Source: Actinomycetes bacterium
GTDB taxonomy: Bacteria > Actinomycetota > Actinomycetes > Propionibacteriales > Propionibacteriaceae
DNA: 16,479 nucleotides
Reading direction: 5' to 3'
Assembly: GCA_023460935.1 (NCBI GenBank)
Contig: JAEWOI010000025.1
Location: 1 to 16,479 of the forward strand
Part shown: positions 1 to 14,300 of the stretch, one piece after another
Numbering within the stretch: position 1 is the first letter of the stretch
Layout of the letters: each line of letters starts with the position of its first letter
Position numbers and translations under genes: made by a program
The notes under the pieces: generated by a model
The model's input: only the letters and a program-made list of their open reading frames with translations
The model's database searches: none
What the model was told of the DNA's origin: nothing

Positions 1-31
1 CATGTGACGGTCTGACCACAGCCGATGGGGG

Positions 32-51
32 GGCGACCCGATCGGGTCGCC
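32..51. terminator. 20-bp perfect palindrome, possible terminator of an upstream gene
   Basis: GGCGACCCGATCGGGTCGCC is its own reverse complement. As RNA it gives an 8-bp GC-rich stem with a GATC loop. On the plus strand it is followed by a moderately T-containing tract (gccgctttgcgttccc), not a true U-run. The likeliest role is a transcription terminator for a gene left of the window. A protein-binding palindrome is the alternative. Confidence 0.35.
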
Positions 52-103
52 GCCGCTTTGCGTTCCCTGGTGTTCGACGCTCTCGGGTCCGGCCGGGGAC
101 GCC

Positions 104-138
104 AGAACGGCGGCGACCTTTGCGGTCACCGCCGTTCT
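104..138 (-). terminator. Strong hairpin downstream of the peptide gene, likely terminator
   Basis: AGAACGGCGG at 104-113 pairs perfectly with CCGCCGTTCT at 129-138. Inside a single C/A mismatch, GACC (115-118) pairs with GGTC (124-127), leaving a 5-nt loop. This gives 14 base pairs in total. It starts 82 nt beyond the stop codon of the leftward peptide gene and has no U-tract on either strand. Actinobacterial intrinsic terminators often lack one, so I read it as the end of the peptide transcript. It could act in both directions. Confidence 0.5.
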
Positions 139-220
139 GACTCTTCTGGGGGTGGTTTGGAGTTGGTTGTTGGTGCAGCTCTCAGGCAGGGGGTGGAGCC
201 TGTTGGTCGAGGTTGGAGCT

Positions 221-397
221 CTACTTGCCGAACGGCCAGTTGCCCTGGCCACCGTTGGTCGTGGCACCGCCACCGACGGAGATCCCGCCGATCACACCAC
301 CGGCAAGCTGGCTGTCGTTGGCAATCCCGCTGATCGGCAGCACGGCGATGGCTCCGGCGACCGCGGCTGCGGCGAGAATCCGACGAACTTTGCTCAT
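221..397 (-). CDS. Small secreted Gly-rich peptide, candidate signalling peptide
   Basis: This leftward gene encodes 58 residues and I recognise no named family. Residues 1-26 look like a Sec signal peptide: a basic start (MSKVRR), a hydrophobic core of Ile, Leu, Ala and Val, and a plausible cleavage site after Ala26 (SGIA/ND). The predicted mature part is 32 residues, about one third Gly, without Cys, and ends in QGNWPFGK. The ATG has an AGGGGA element about 9 nt upstream. It is divergent from an HTH/TPR-like regulator gene and shares with it a 106-bp intergenic region carrying a perfect operator-like dyad. That arrangement fits a pheromone paired with a cytoplasmic receptor, but this is inference. 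Alternatives are a small cell-surface peptide or a bacteriocin-like peptide. Plus-strand open frames here are shadows without start signals. Confidence 0.6.
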   Translation of the reverse strand: MSKVRRILAAAAVAGAIAVLPISGIANDSQLAGGVIGGISVGGGATTNGGQGNWPFGK

Positions 398-434
398 TTC
401 TCCAAGTCCCCTCTCTGACTGGCTCGTTGGGTAG

Positions 435-464
435 AAGTTAGCGGGTACTTGACTAGCTTGTCAA
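435..464 (-). promoter_or_regulatory. Predicted promoter of the peptide gene
   Basis: On the minus strand, TTGACA at 464-459 is followed after 18 nt by TAACTT at 440-435. The -35 is a perfect sigma-70 match and the -10 has the TAnnnT form common in actinobacteria. Transcription would start near 428, giving a leader of about 30 nt before the ATG at 397. The -35 lies inside the left arm of the dyad at 457-475, so a protein bound there would directly affect initiation. Confidence 0.5.
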
Positions 465-475
465 CATTTGACAAG
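447..475. promoter_or_regulatory. Operator-like dyad between peptide and regulator genes
   Basis: CTTGTCAA (457-464) and TTGACAAG (468-475) are perfect 8-bp arms separated by CAT. A further half-site, CTTGAC, lies at 448-453. The dyad overlaps the -35 of the leftward peptide promoter and ends 28 bp before the regulator start codon, so a protein here could control both genes. The obvious candidate binder is the adjacent HTH regulator acting on itself and on the peptide gene; this is inferred from position. Confidence 0.6.
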
Positions 476-503
476 GTTTTCTGAGAACAAGCTAGGAGGT
501 CGT

Positions 504-1757
504 GTGGGCGCATCCAACGCGGTGCAGTTCGGCGCGCTGTTGCGCGAGGCCCGGCGGCGTCAGGGGCTCTCGCAGGCAGACCTCGGCGGCGACAAGTACT
601 CCGGCAGCTACATCTCCCACCTCGAGAGCGGGCGCCGCAGCGCCACGCCCGAGGTCATCGAGTTCCTCTCCCGACGGCTCGGGGTGTCTCCGCTGGAATG
701 GGGAGTGGCTCCTGCCGGCGACCCGGCGCAATTGGTCAACGGTGACGCGATCGAGGACCTGCTGGTCGCCGAGCGGGCCTGGTCGGAGCACGACTGGGCC
801 GCTGCCATCCAGCACGCCACGCAGGCAGCAGCTATTGCGGAGGCAGCCGGCGACGCCGGGCGGCACTGGGAGGCGCTCTACGTGCTGGCGCAGGCCCGTT
901 TCTCGTCCGGGGAGTTCGCTGCCGCTGCCGAGCTGGCTGAGCAGCTGTCCGAGCACGAGACCGCGCGCCGGTTCGCCGTGGCCAGGGCCCAGGCGCTGAG
1001 CCTGGCGTCGACCTCGCACCGCGCGTCCGACCGGCTGGGCTGGGCTGTCGCGTACGGCGCCAGGGCGGTTGAAGCGGCGTACGCCTCGCCGCCCATCATT
1101 CTCGCCGAAGCGTTGATGGCGCTTGTCAGCGCAATGGCGGAGGCCGGCCATTCCCCGCTGGAGAGCCGCCGCTACCTCGACAGGCTGGCCGCGCTCTCGC
1201 CACGTCTCAGCTCGGATCACTCCCGAGGCCTGATCGCGTGGACCATGGGAACTGCCGAGTTCGTGGCCGGCAACGTGGCTGAAGGCCTTGCCCAGCACTC
1301 CTTGGCCAAGTCGAAGTTGGACGCGCGGCGCGACCTGCGCCTGTGGCTGAGGTTCCACCGCAGCGCCGCCAGGTGCCGGCTTGACGCCGGCATAGTGGAG
1401 GGTGTCGCGGAGCTGGTCAAGACAGCCTCGCTCGGCCTGCAGATCCTCGGCAACAGTCACGATGTCGTCGAGTTGCGGCAGGTGGAGGCCAAGCTCGCAC
1501 TCCTTACCGGCAACGCGACTGAGGCTGCGCAGGTGATGTCAGCGGTCCTTGACGATCCCGTGCTGGGTGCCCAAGAGATCTCTCGCGGAGGTTCGGAAGA
1601 GATCTTGGCAGACGCGTTGCTCGCGCTCGGCGATCGTGAGGGCGCGCGCCGGCGCTACGCAGCGGCAGCACGCCAGTACGAGTCCGAGGGGCGTCTCAAG
1701 TCCGCGGTGGACGCCTGGCGCAAGAGCGTGGGCGAAGAAGTTCTGGCCAATTCTTGA
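504..1757 (+). CDS. XRE-family HTH regulator with TPR-like C-terminal domain
   Basis: The predicted cytoplasmic DNA-binding protein has 417 residues. Residues 8-66 form an XRE/Cro-type helix-turn-helix (LLREARRRQGLSQADLGG, then SYISHLESGRR). The rest is Ala-rich and alpha-helical with TPR-like repeats, for example around 98-150 and near 370-412. This layout resembles Rgg/PlcR/NprR-type (RRNPP) regulators, whose TPR domain binds an imported peptide. I chose GTG at 504 because AGGAGG lies at 494-499. The frame is open from TTG at 468, but that start lies within the operator and has no ribosome binding site. The gene is divergent from the secreted-peptide gene, and similar CTTGAC half-sites flank it on both sides. 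The stop codon falls inside the first half-site of the downstream cluster. Assignment as an HTH regulator is firm; the peptide-receptor role is inferred. Confidence 0.85.
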   Translation: MGASNAVQFGALLREARRRQGLSQADLGGDKYSGSYISHLESGRRSATPEVIEFLSRRLGVSPLEWGVAPAGDPAQLVNGDAIEDLLVAERAWSEHDWAAAIQHATQAAAIAEAAGDAGRHWEALYVLAQARFSSGEFAAAAELAEQLSEHETARRFAVARAQALSLASTSHRASDRLGWAVAYGARAVEAAYASPPIILAEALMALVSAMAEAGHSPLESRRYLDRLAALSPRLSSDHSRGLIAWTMGTAEFVAGNVAEGLAQHSLAKSKLDARRDLRLWLRFHRSAARCRLDAGIVEGVAELVKTASLGLQILGNSHDVVELRQVEAKLALLTGNATEAAQVMSAVLDDPVLGAQEISRGGSEEILADALLALGDREGARRRYAAAARQYESEGRLKSAVDAWRKSVGEEVLANS

Positions 1758-1803
1758 CACGGACTTGACAAGGTCTGGTCAAGTCTGATGGAATCTACTT
1801 GTC
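1753..1803. promoter_or_regulatory. Cluster of CTTGAC half-sites upstream of rpoB
   Basis: CTTGACA occurs at 1753-1759 and again at 1764-1770, 11 bp apart, about one helical turn. ACTTGAC (1763-1769) and GTCAAGT (1778-1784) form a perfect 7-bp dyad with an 8-nt spacer. CTTGTC follows at 1798-1803. The ten bases TTGACAAGGT at 1765-1774 are identical to 468-477 upstream of the regulator gene. The cluster overlaps a candidate rpoB promoter. It may be a second binding region for the regulator; part of the likeness is simply the TTGACA -35 consensus. Confidence 0.45.
1765..1794 (+). promoter_or_regulatory. Candidate distal rpoB promoter
   Basis: TTGACA at 1765-1770 is followed after 18 nt by TGGAAT at 1789-1794. 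The -35 is perfect and the -10 matches four of six consensus bases. Transcription would begin near 1801. The -35 is embedded in the half-site cluster, so occupancy by the upstream regulator would interfere with or modulate this promoter. Confidence 0.4.
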
Positions 1804-1840
1804 GGCGCCCCCCCTAATGCGTCGGATGAGTACACCACTT

Positions 1841-1898
1841 AGGCCGGTGTGCTGCAGCGAATGGTTACCCCTCCCGTGCCCGCTGCAGCCACCGGCCT
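1841..1898 (+). terminator. 18-bp stem-loop: regulator terminator or rpoB attenuator
   Basis: AGGCCGGTG (1841-1849), a bulged T, then GCTGCAGCG (1851-1859) pair with CGCTGCAGC (1881-1889) and CACCGGCCT (1890-1898) around a 21-nt loop. Only one base is unpaired in the stem. No U-tract follows. It lies 84 nt past the regulator stop and about 40 nt past the predicted distal rpoB start. It could therefore end the regulator transcript, attenuate the distal rpoB transcript, or do both. Confidence 0.5.
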
Positions 1899-1949
1899 TG
1901 TGGCATCCCGGGGAAGCGGCCGGCCGCCCTCGCGGTGGGGGAGGTCGGT

Positions 1950-1978
1950 TTGCGAGGCCCCCGGCGCTGAGGTAAGCT
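1950..1978 (+). promoter_or_regulatory. Candidate proximal rpoB promoter
   Basis: TTGCGA at 1950-1955 and TAAGCT at 1973-1978 are separated by 17 nt. The -10 has the TAnnnT form and the -35 matches four of six consensus bases. Transcription would start near 1985. The promoter lies downstream of the 18-bp stem-loop, so its transcripts would escape any attenuation there. Confidence 0.4.
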
Positions 1979-2079
1979 AACGCTTTGCCCATTGCCATCG
2001 ACGACCCGTGAACTTGACGCGGGCCGTTCTGCGTGCAACGAACCCGGTGCCCGCCGGGGATTTGCGGAAGGACTCCACC

Positions 2080-5547
<3,468 letters not shown>

Positions 5548-5553
<6 letters not shown>

Positions 5554-5586
5554 GTTGTTCCCAACTCAGTCCAAGACAACTCAGAC
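5548..5586 (+). promoter_or_regulatory. Alternative stem-loops at the rpoB-rpoC junction
   Basis: CTGAGTTG (5550-5557), which contains the rpoB stop codon, pairs perfectly with CAACTCAG (5562-5569) across a TTCC loop. A second CAACTCAG lies at 5577-5584. With it the same strand forms a perfect 11-bp stem, GTCTGAGTTGT (5548-5558) with ACAACTCAGAC (5576-5586). The two structures exclude each other. No U-tract follows. Possible roles are RNA processing, partial attenuation, or coupling of beta and beta prime translation. Confidence 0.5.
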
Positions 5587-5601
5587 GACCAAAGTTTGGT
5601 T

Positions 5602-5619
5602 CCCGCGCGGAAGCGCGGG
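5602..5619 (+). promoter_or_regulatory. GNRA-capped hairpin upstream of rpoC
   Basis: CCCGCGC (5602-5608) and GCGCGGG (5613-5619) form a perfect 7-bp stem closed by a GGAA tetraloop. It ends 15 nt before the rpoC start codon, next to a weak purine-rich ribosome binding site (GAGAAG). It could influence ribosome access to rpoC or protect an RNA end. Confidence 0.5.
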
Positions 5620-5634
5620 GGAAAGAGAAGCAAC

Positions 5635-9516
<3,882 letters not shown>

Positions 9517-9524
9517 GCGATCCG

Positions 9525-9977
9525 ATGAGGATCGTCGTGGCGTCCGACCACGCCGGGGTCGAACTCCGGCAGGAGATGGCCGAAGAGGCCCGGTCGCTGG
9601 GGCACGAGGTCACCGACCTCGGCCCGGCGCCGGGCGAGGCCATCGACTATCCGGTGAACGGCGCTCGGGTGGGCCGGCTGGTGGCAGCGGGGGAGTACGA
9701 CCTCGGCATGCTCGTGTGCGGCACCGGGATCGGGATCTCGATCGCGGCGAACAAGGTGCGCGGCGTGCGCGCCGCGGTCTGCTCCGAGCCGTTCTCTGCC
9801 CGCCTGTCACGCGAGCACAACAACGCCAACGTGCTGGCTGTCGGGGCCCGGGTCGTCGGCCCCGGGCTGGCCCGGATGATCGTCCGGGAGTGGCTGGAGG
9901 CTGAGTTCGAGGGCCGCAACGAGCGCCATTTGCGCCGCGTCGGGCTGATCGAGGACCCGGAGAACGTGGCGGGTTGA
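9525..9977 (+). CDS. rpiB: Ribose-5-phosphate isomerase B family protein
   Basis: This 150-residue cytoplasmic enzyme is a member of the RpiB/LacA/LacB sugar-phosphate isomerase family. It probably interconverts ribose 5-phosphate and ribulose 5-phosphate in the pentose phosphate pathway. Visible signatures are SDHAG near the start (Asp8, His9), CGTGIGISIAANK at 65-77 with the catalytic-type Cys65, CSEPFSARLSREHNNANVLA with His98, and a C-terminal helix. The cysteine pattern is like E. coli RpiB and unlike Mycobacterium tuberculosis RpiB, which uses a Glu elsewhere. The ATG follows the rpoC stop by 8 nt and has no strong ribosome binding site, so it is likely translated by coupling to rpoC. 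Another aldose-ketose phosphate isomerase of the family is possible. Confidence 0.92.
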   Translation: MRIVVASDHAGVELRQEMAEEARSLGHEVTDLGPAPGEAIDYPVNGARVGRLVAAGEYDLGMLVCGTGIGISIAANKVRGVRAAVCSEPFSARLSREHNNANVLAVGARVVGPGLARMIVREWLEAEFEGRNERHLRRVGLIEDPENVAG

Positions 9978-9986
9978 CGCCCGCCA
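9967..9986 (+). terminator. Short stem-loop over the rpiB stop codon, possible terminator
   Basis: TGGCGGG (9967-9973) and CCCGCCA (9980-9986) form a 7-bp stem with a 6-nt loop that contains the rpiB stop codon. A competing stem, CGCCCG (9978-9983) with CGGGCG (9994-9999), overlaps it. No U-tract follows. This may mark the end of the rpoBC-rpiB transcript. Confidence 0.3.
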
Positions 9987-10039
9987 GCCCCGCCGGGCGC
10001 CATCACTGCTGACCTCGCCCCGGACCGGCCCCCCGCCCC

Positions 10040-10045
10040 TACGCT
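10040..10045 (+). promoter_or_regulatory. Candidate -10 element for a leaderless transporter mRNA
   Basis: TACGCT ends 7 nt before the GTG start of the transporter gene. No ribosome binding site is visible before that GTG. The spacing fits a leaderless transcript beginning at or next to the start codon, which is common in actinobacteria. No clear -35 is present. Confidence 0.35.
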
Positions 10046-10052
10046 GGCCTTC

Positions 10053-11366
10053 GTGGCTACCGACGGCGCTGATCGCCCCGACCTGGGCATGGCGCGCCGC
10101 GCCGCGCAGTCGGCCCTGGTGGGCAGCACGGTGGAGTACTACGAGTTCACACTGTTCGCCACAGCCTCTGCGCTGTTCCTCGGACCGGTGTTCTTCGCCC
10201 CACTGGGCACGGCCCAGGGCACGGTTGCCGCCTTTCTCACCTTCGGCAGCGCCTTCCTTGCCCGTCCGCTGGGCGCGGTGCTGTTCGGTCACCTGGGCGA
10301 CCGGGTGGGCCGGCGCGCAGCCCTGATCTGGTCGGTGACCCTGATGGGAGCGGCCACGACAGCGATCGGCCTGCTTCCCGGCTACGCCGCCATCGGGCCG
10401 GCAGCCCCGGTGCTGCTGCTTGTGCTCAGGCTCTGCCAGGGCGTCTCGGCCGGTGGGGAGCAGGCCGGCTCCAACGCGCTGGCGCTGGAGCACGCCCCCG
10501 CCACGGCCCGTAACCGCTACGCGGCCTGGACGATGCAGGGCACATCGCTCGGCACGTTGCTGGGCAAGGTGGCTTTCCTCTCCGTCGTCTGGCTGCCAGG
10601 CCCCGAGCTGCTGGGCTGGGGCTGGCGGCTGCCGTTCCTTTTCGCCGGACCGCTGATGCTGGTCGCGATCGCCATCCGGCGGACCGTGGCCGAGCCACCG
10701 GCGTTCACCGAGCTGGCTCGCGCCGGCCGGCTGTCCCGGGTGCCCGTGGCGGAAGTGCTGGCCAGGCACTGGCCCCGGGTGCTGGCGGTTGCGGTGGGCA
10801 CGCTGTTCGCCGTCGGCGGCGCGGTGCTGAACGTCTACGGGCTGAGCTACGCCACGGCCCGCGGCACCAGTGCGGGGGAGTACCTGACCATGATCAGCCT
10901 GGTCACCGCTCTCGGCCTGGCGCTCCAGCCGGTGTGGGCCAGGCTGTCGGACCGGATCGGGCGGCGCCCGGTCTTCCTCGGCTCCTGCGTCGCAGCGGCC
11001 CTGCTGTACTTCGGCTACCTGCCCGCGCTCGGCTCCGGTGACATCGTCCTGGTCGCCCTGGCGTCGAGCGCGATGCTGGCCGCCTGGTCGGCGGCGAACT
11101 CGGTCAGTGCAGCCTGGTTCGGTGAGGTCTTCCCGACCCGGGTGCGCCACACCGGTGCGGCCCTCGGCGGCCAGCTCGGCATGATCGTGGTCGGGTTCGC
11201 GCCGGCGCTAATGACGGCGCTCGAGCCCGCCGGCTGGGTGGCGGTCGCGCTGTTCGGCGCGGGCTGCCTGCTGCTCGCTGCGGCAGCGGGCCGGGCCTTG
11301 CCCGAGACGGGCTCGGGTGCCCTGGCCGAAGGCACGGCGGTGGCCGGTTCGCCCAGGGCTAGTTGA
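10053..11366 (+). CDS. MFS transporter of the metabolite:H+ symporter (MHS) type
   Basis: This 437-residue integral membrane protein probably has 12 transmembrane helices and takes up a small organic acid, amino acid or betaine-like solute with protons. Substrate cannot be read from the sequence. Visible signatures are STVEYYEF at 25-32 (family usual EWYDF), motif A GHLGDRVGRR at 79-88, RLCQGVSAGGEQAGSNALALEHAP-type residues from 126, a second LSDRIGRRP at 298-306, and FPTRVRHTGAALGGQLG near 360-376, typical of MHS carriers. The start is uncertain: GTG at 10053 fits a leaderless mRNA, and ATG at 10089 is the alternative. The gene is 75 nt downstream of rpiB, and its last 8 bp overlap the 3' end of the convergent hydrogenase gene. 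Confidence 0.88.
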   Translation: MATDGADRPDLGMARRAAQSALVGSTVEYYEFTLFATASALFLGPVFFAPLGTAQGTVAAFLTFGSAFLARPLGAVLFGHLGDRVGRRAALIWSVTLMGAATTAIGLLPGYAAIGPAAPVLLLVLRLCQGVSAGGEQAGSNALALEHAPATARNRYAAWTMQGTSLGTLLGKVAFLSVVWLPGPELLGWGWRLPFLFAGPLMLVAIAIRRTVAEPPAFTELARAGRLSRVPVAEVLARHWPRVLAVAVGTLFAVGGAVLNVYGLSYATARGTSAGEYLTMISLVTALGLALQPVWARLSDRIGRRPVFLGSCVAAALLYFGYLPALGSGDIVLVALASSAMLAAWSAANSVSAAWFGEVFPTRVRHTGAALGGQLGMIVVGFAPALMTALEPAGWVAVALFGAGCLLLAAAAGRALPETGSGALAEGTAVAGSPRAS

Positions 11367-14300
11367 TCGGCAGGGTCGGCGGCAGCCTGGTCTTGTCCGA
11401 GTAGGGCTCGTAGGTGGTGTGCAGCAGGCTGTGGGCGAGCTCGGAGTTCGCCTCGCCGTAGAAGTCGTCGTAGAGCCGCAGGATGTCGGGGTTCTCCTGC
11501 GACCTGCGGAACTCGCTGGAGCGGTCGATCGCGAACAGCACCTCGGTTCGCTGGCGGAGCTCACCGACCTTGGCCGGGGCCGGGTTGCCGGCGCCGTCGA
11601 TGCAGCCGCCCGGGCAGGCCATGACCTCCACCAGGTCGTAGCCGACATCCTCCCCGGCGAGCACGCGCTCGACCAGCGGAGCGGCGTTGCCCAGCCCGGA
11701 CACGACCGCCACCCGCACGGTGGTGCCCCCGGCGACGATGGTGGCCTCCTTGATTCCCTCCAGGCCGCGGACGGCGGTGAACTCCAGGTGGTCGGGATGC
11801 CGCTCGCCGGTGAGCTTCTCCACCGCCATCCGCAGGGCGGCCTCGGCCACGCCGCCGGAGGCGCCGAAGATCACCCCGGCCCCGGTCACCCGGGAGTAGG
11901 GCTCGTCGAAGGCGTCCGGGGGTACGAGGTTCGGGTCGAGCCGCACCATGTCGAGCATCTCGATGAACTCGGTGGTGGTGAGGACGGCGTCGACGTCGCG
12001 GACGCCGCCGGGGGCGAACTCCGGACGCGCAGCCTCGTACTTCTTGGCCAGGCAGGGGACGATCGAGACCACGAAGAGGTTCTCCAGCGGGATGCCGTAG
12101 GCCTTCGCGAAGTGGTTCTTGACCGTCGCGCCCATCATCTGCTGTGGGGACCTGCAGCTGGACAGGTGGGGGATCAGCCCGGGGTAGCGTTTCTCGACCA
12201 GGTTCACCCAGCCGGGGCAGCAGGAGGTGAACTGGGGCATCACCCCACCGCTGCCCACGCGGTCGAGGAACTCCGTGGTCTCCTCGATGATGGTCAGGTC
12301 GGCTGCGAAGGAGAAGTCGAAGATGCGGTCGAAGCCGATCGCGCGCATGAGGCCGGCCACGAACGGTGACGCCTCGGCTGCGGTCCGGCCGTACTGGGCT
12401 GCGATCACGCTGCGCGGGGCTGGTGCGACGAAGCCGACCACCACCTTGGACGGGTCGTTGATCGCTGCGAACACCCCGGGGCGTTCGCGCACGTAGTCGA
12501 GCGCTCCGCACGGGCAGGCGGTCACGCACTGGCCGCAGGAGACGCAGTCGGTGTCGATCAGTGGCCGGCCGTCCGAAGTCCCGACCCGCAGCTGCCCCTG
12601 CCCGAACTGGAAGGCCAGCACGGCCGGCCCCTCGATCTCGGCGCAGGCAGCGACGCAGCGGCCGCAGGAGATGCACTTGTTGTGGTCGCGGACGATGAAC
12701 GGGTGGTCCCGCACGATCGGCACGCGCGGCCGCACGTGCAGCGGCTCGACGTAGCCGACGGCCGACCGGGTGGCGACCTTCCGCAGGTCGCAGACGAAGC
12801 GCGCCTTGCAGCCGCACCGCATGCAGCGGGCGGCCTCGGCCCTGGCCTCGGCCTCGGAGTAGCCGAGCTCCACCTGGCCGAAGTCGGCCACACGGTCGGC
12901 CACCGGCCGCACCGGCATGGGACGGCGGGCCAGCCGCGGACGGTCCTCGAACTCGTCGCGGGGGAGGTCCTCAAGCGAGCCCCGGCTGCAGTTGTAGCTC
13001 GCCGGCTCGGCCCGCACGTAACCCCTGGTGACGAACTGGTCCAAGGCCCAGGCCGCGCGCCGGCCGGCCGCTACGGCCTCGATCACGGTGGCCGGCCCGG
13101 TGACGCAGTCGCCGCCGGCGAACACCTTCCCCTCCGAGGCCTGCATGGTGGAGCCGTCCACCTCGATGTCGCCCCACTTGTTCAGCCGCACGGGGAGGTC
13201 GTTGTAGAGGAACTGGGTGTTCGTGCTCTGACCGATGGCCCCGATGACCAGGGAAGCCCGCAGCTCGAAGTCACTGCCGGTGACCGGGATCGGGCGCCGC
13301 CGCCCGGAGCGGTCGGGCTCGCCGAGGGTCATCTCCAGGCACCTCAGCACCAGCCCGTCGCCGTCCCGCCGGACAGCCGTCGGGGCGGCGAGGAAGCGCA
13401 GCTCGACACCCTCGGCCTCGGCGTCGGCCACCTCGCGGGGCTGCGCGGGCAGCTCCTCGCGGGTGCGCCGGTACAGCACCACCACGCGGCCCGCACCGCG
13501 CCGCAGCGCCGTCCGGGCGCAGTCGATGGCGGTGTTGCCGCCACCAACCACCACAACGGTGGCACCCGGCTCGGGGTCGGTGCCCTTGGTCACCTCGCGC
13601 AGGTAACCGATGCCGGTCCACACCCCCTCGGAGTTCTCGCCGGGCACGTTCAGCGGGGTGGCCGTCCAGGAGCCGATGGCAAGGTAGACCGCGTCGAAGT
13701 CGCGTTGCAGGTCCTCCAGGTGCAGGTGGGTGCCGAGGGCGTGGCCGCACTCTATCCGGACGCCGAGCGCGGTGATGGCAGCGATCTCCGCGTCGAGCAG
13801 GGCCTTCGGCAGGCGGTACTCCGGGATGCCGTACCGGAGCATGCCGCCGGGCTGCGGCATCGCCTCGAACACCGTCACGGCATGGCCGGCGGCTGCGGCG
13901 TAGAACGCGGCGCTCAGGCCGGACGGGCCGGCCCCCACGATCGCGATCCGCTTGCCGGTGGGGGCGGCCACAGCCGGGGTCCAGGGCCGCTCGCGGGCCA
14001 GGTCCCAGTCCGCGGCGAACCGTTTCACGTCGTTGATCGCCACCGCGTCGTCAACCAGGCTGCGCCGGCACTGCGCCTCGCAGGCATGCGGGCAGACCCG
14101 GCCGCAGGCCGACGGGAACGGGTTGCGGTCCTTGATCACCCGCACCGCGGCCTCGAAGTTGCCGTCAGTGACCAGCGCGAGGTAGCGCTGGATGTCGATG
14201 TGGGCAGGACAGGTCTGCTGGCACGGCGGCTCGCAGTCGGCGTTGTGGTCGCACAGCAGCTGCTCGATCCGTACCCGGCGGTAGGCCTCAAGGGTGTCGG

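Larger units (their letters stand above)
1..220. other. Non-coding left edge with two inverted repeats
   Basis: I see no convincing gene in these 220 bases. Open frames on both strands lack a ribosome binding site and any recognisable protein character. The stretch holds a 20-bp perfect palindrome and a long imperfect hairpin, both listed separately. It is probably the 3' flank of the leftward peptide gene and of an unseen gene beyond the left edge. In many actinobacteria rplJ-rplL lie upstream of rpoB, but nothing of rplL is visible here. Confidence 0.5.
1758..2079 (+). other. Intergenic region and rpoB leader
   Basis: These 322 bases between the regulator and rpoB hold no convincing gene. 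In order they carry the half-site cluster, a candidate distal promoter, an 18-bp stem-loop, a GC-rich stretch with GGCCGGCC, a candidate proximal promoter and the rpoB ribosome binding site. A small inverted repeat, CCCGG (2043-2047) with CCGGG (2054-2058), lies just before that site. A transcript from the distal promoter would have a leader of about 280 nt, and one from the proximal promoter about 95 nt. Confidence 0.6.

Noticed and set aside
152..434. Overlapping plus-strand open frames at the left edge, opposite the peptide gene
   Set aside because: They lack ribosome binding sites and protein character. The minus-strand frame has a convincing signal peptide.
468..503. TTG at 468 as the start of the HTH regulator
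   Set aside because: It lies in the operator arm with no ribosome binding site. GTG at 504 has AGGAGG 4 nt upstream and starts just before the HTH.
492..1460. A long minus-strand open frame antisense to the HTH regulator
   Set aside because: No family signal, and it conflicts with a recognisable HTH gene that has a strong ribosome binding site.
2008..2079. GTG at 2008 as the start of rpoB
   Set aside because: The added 24 residues are not RpoB-like, and TTG at 2080 has GGAAGGA at good spacing.
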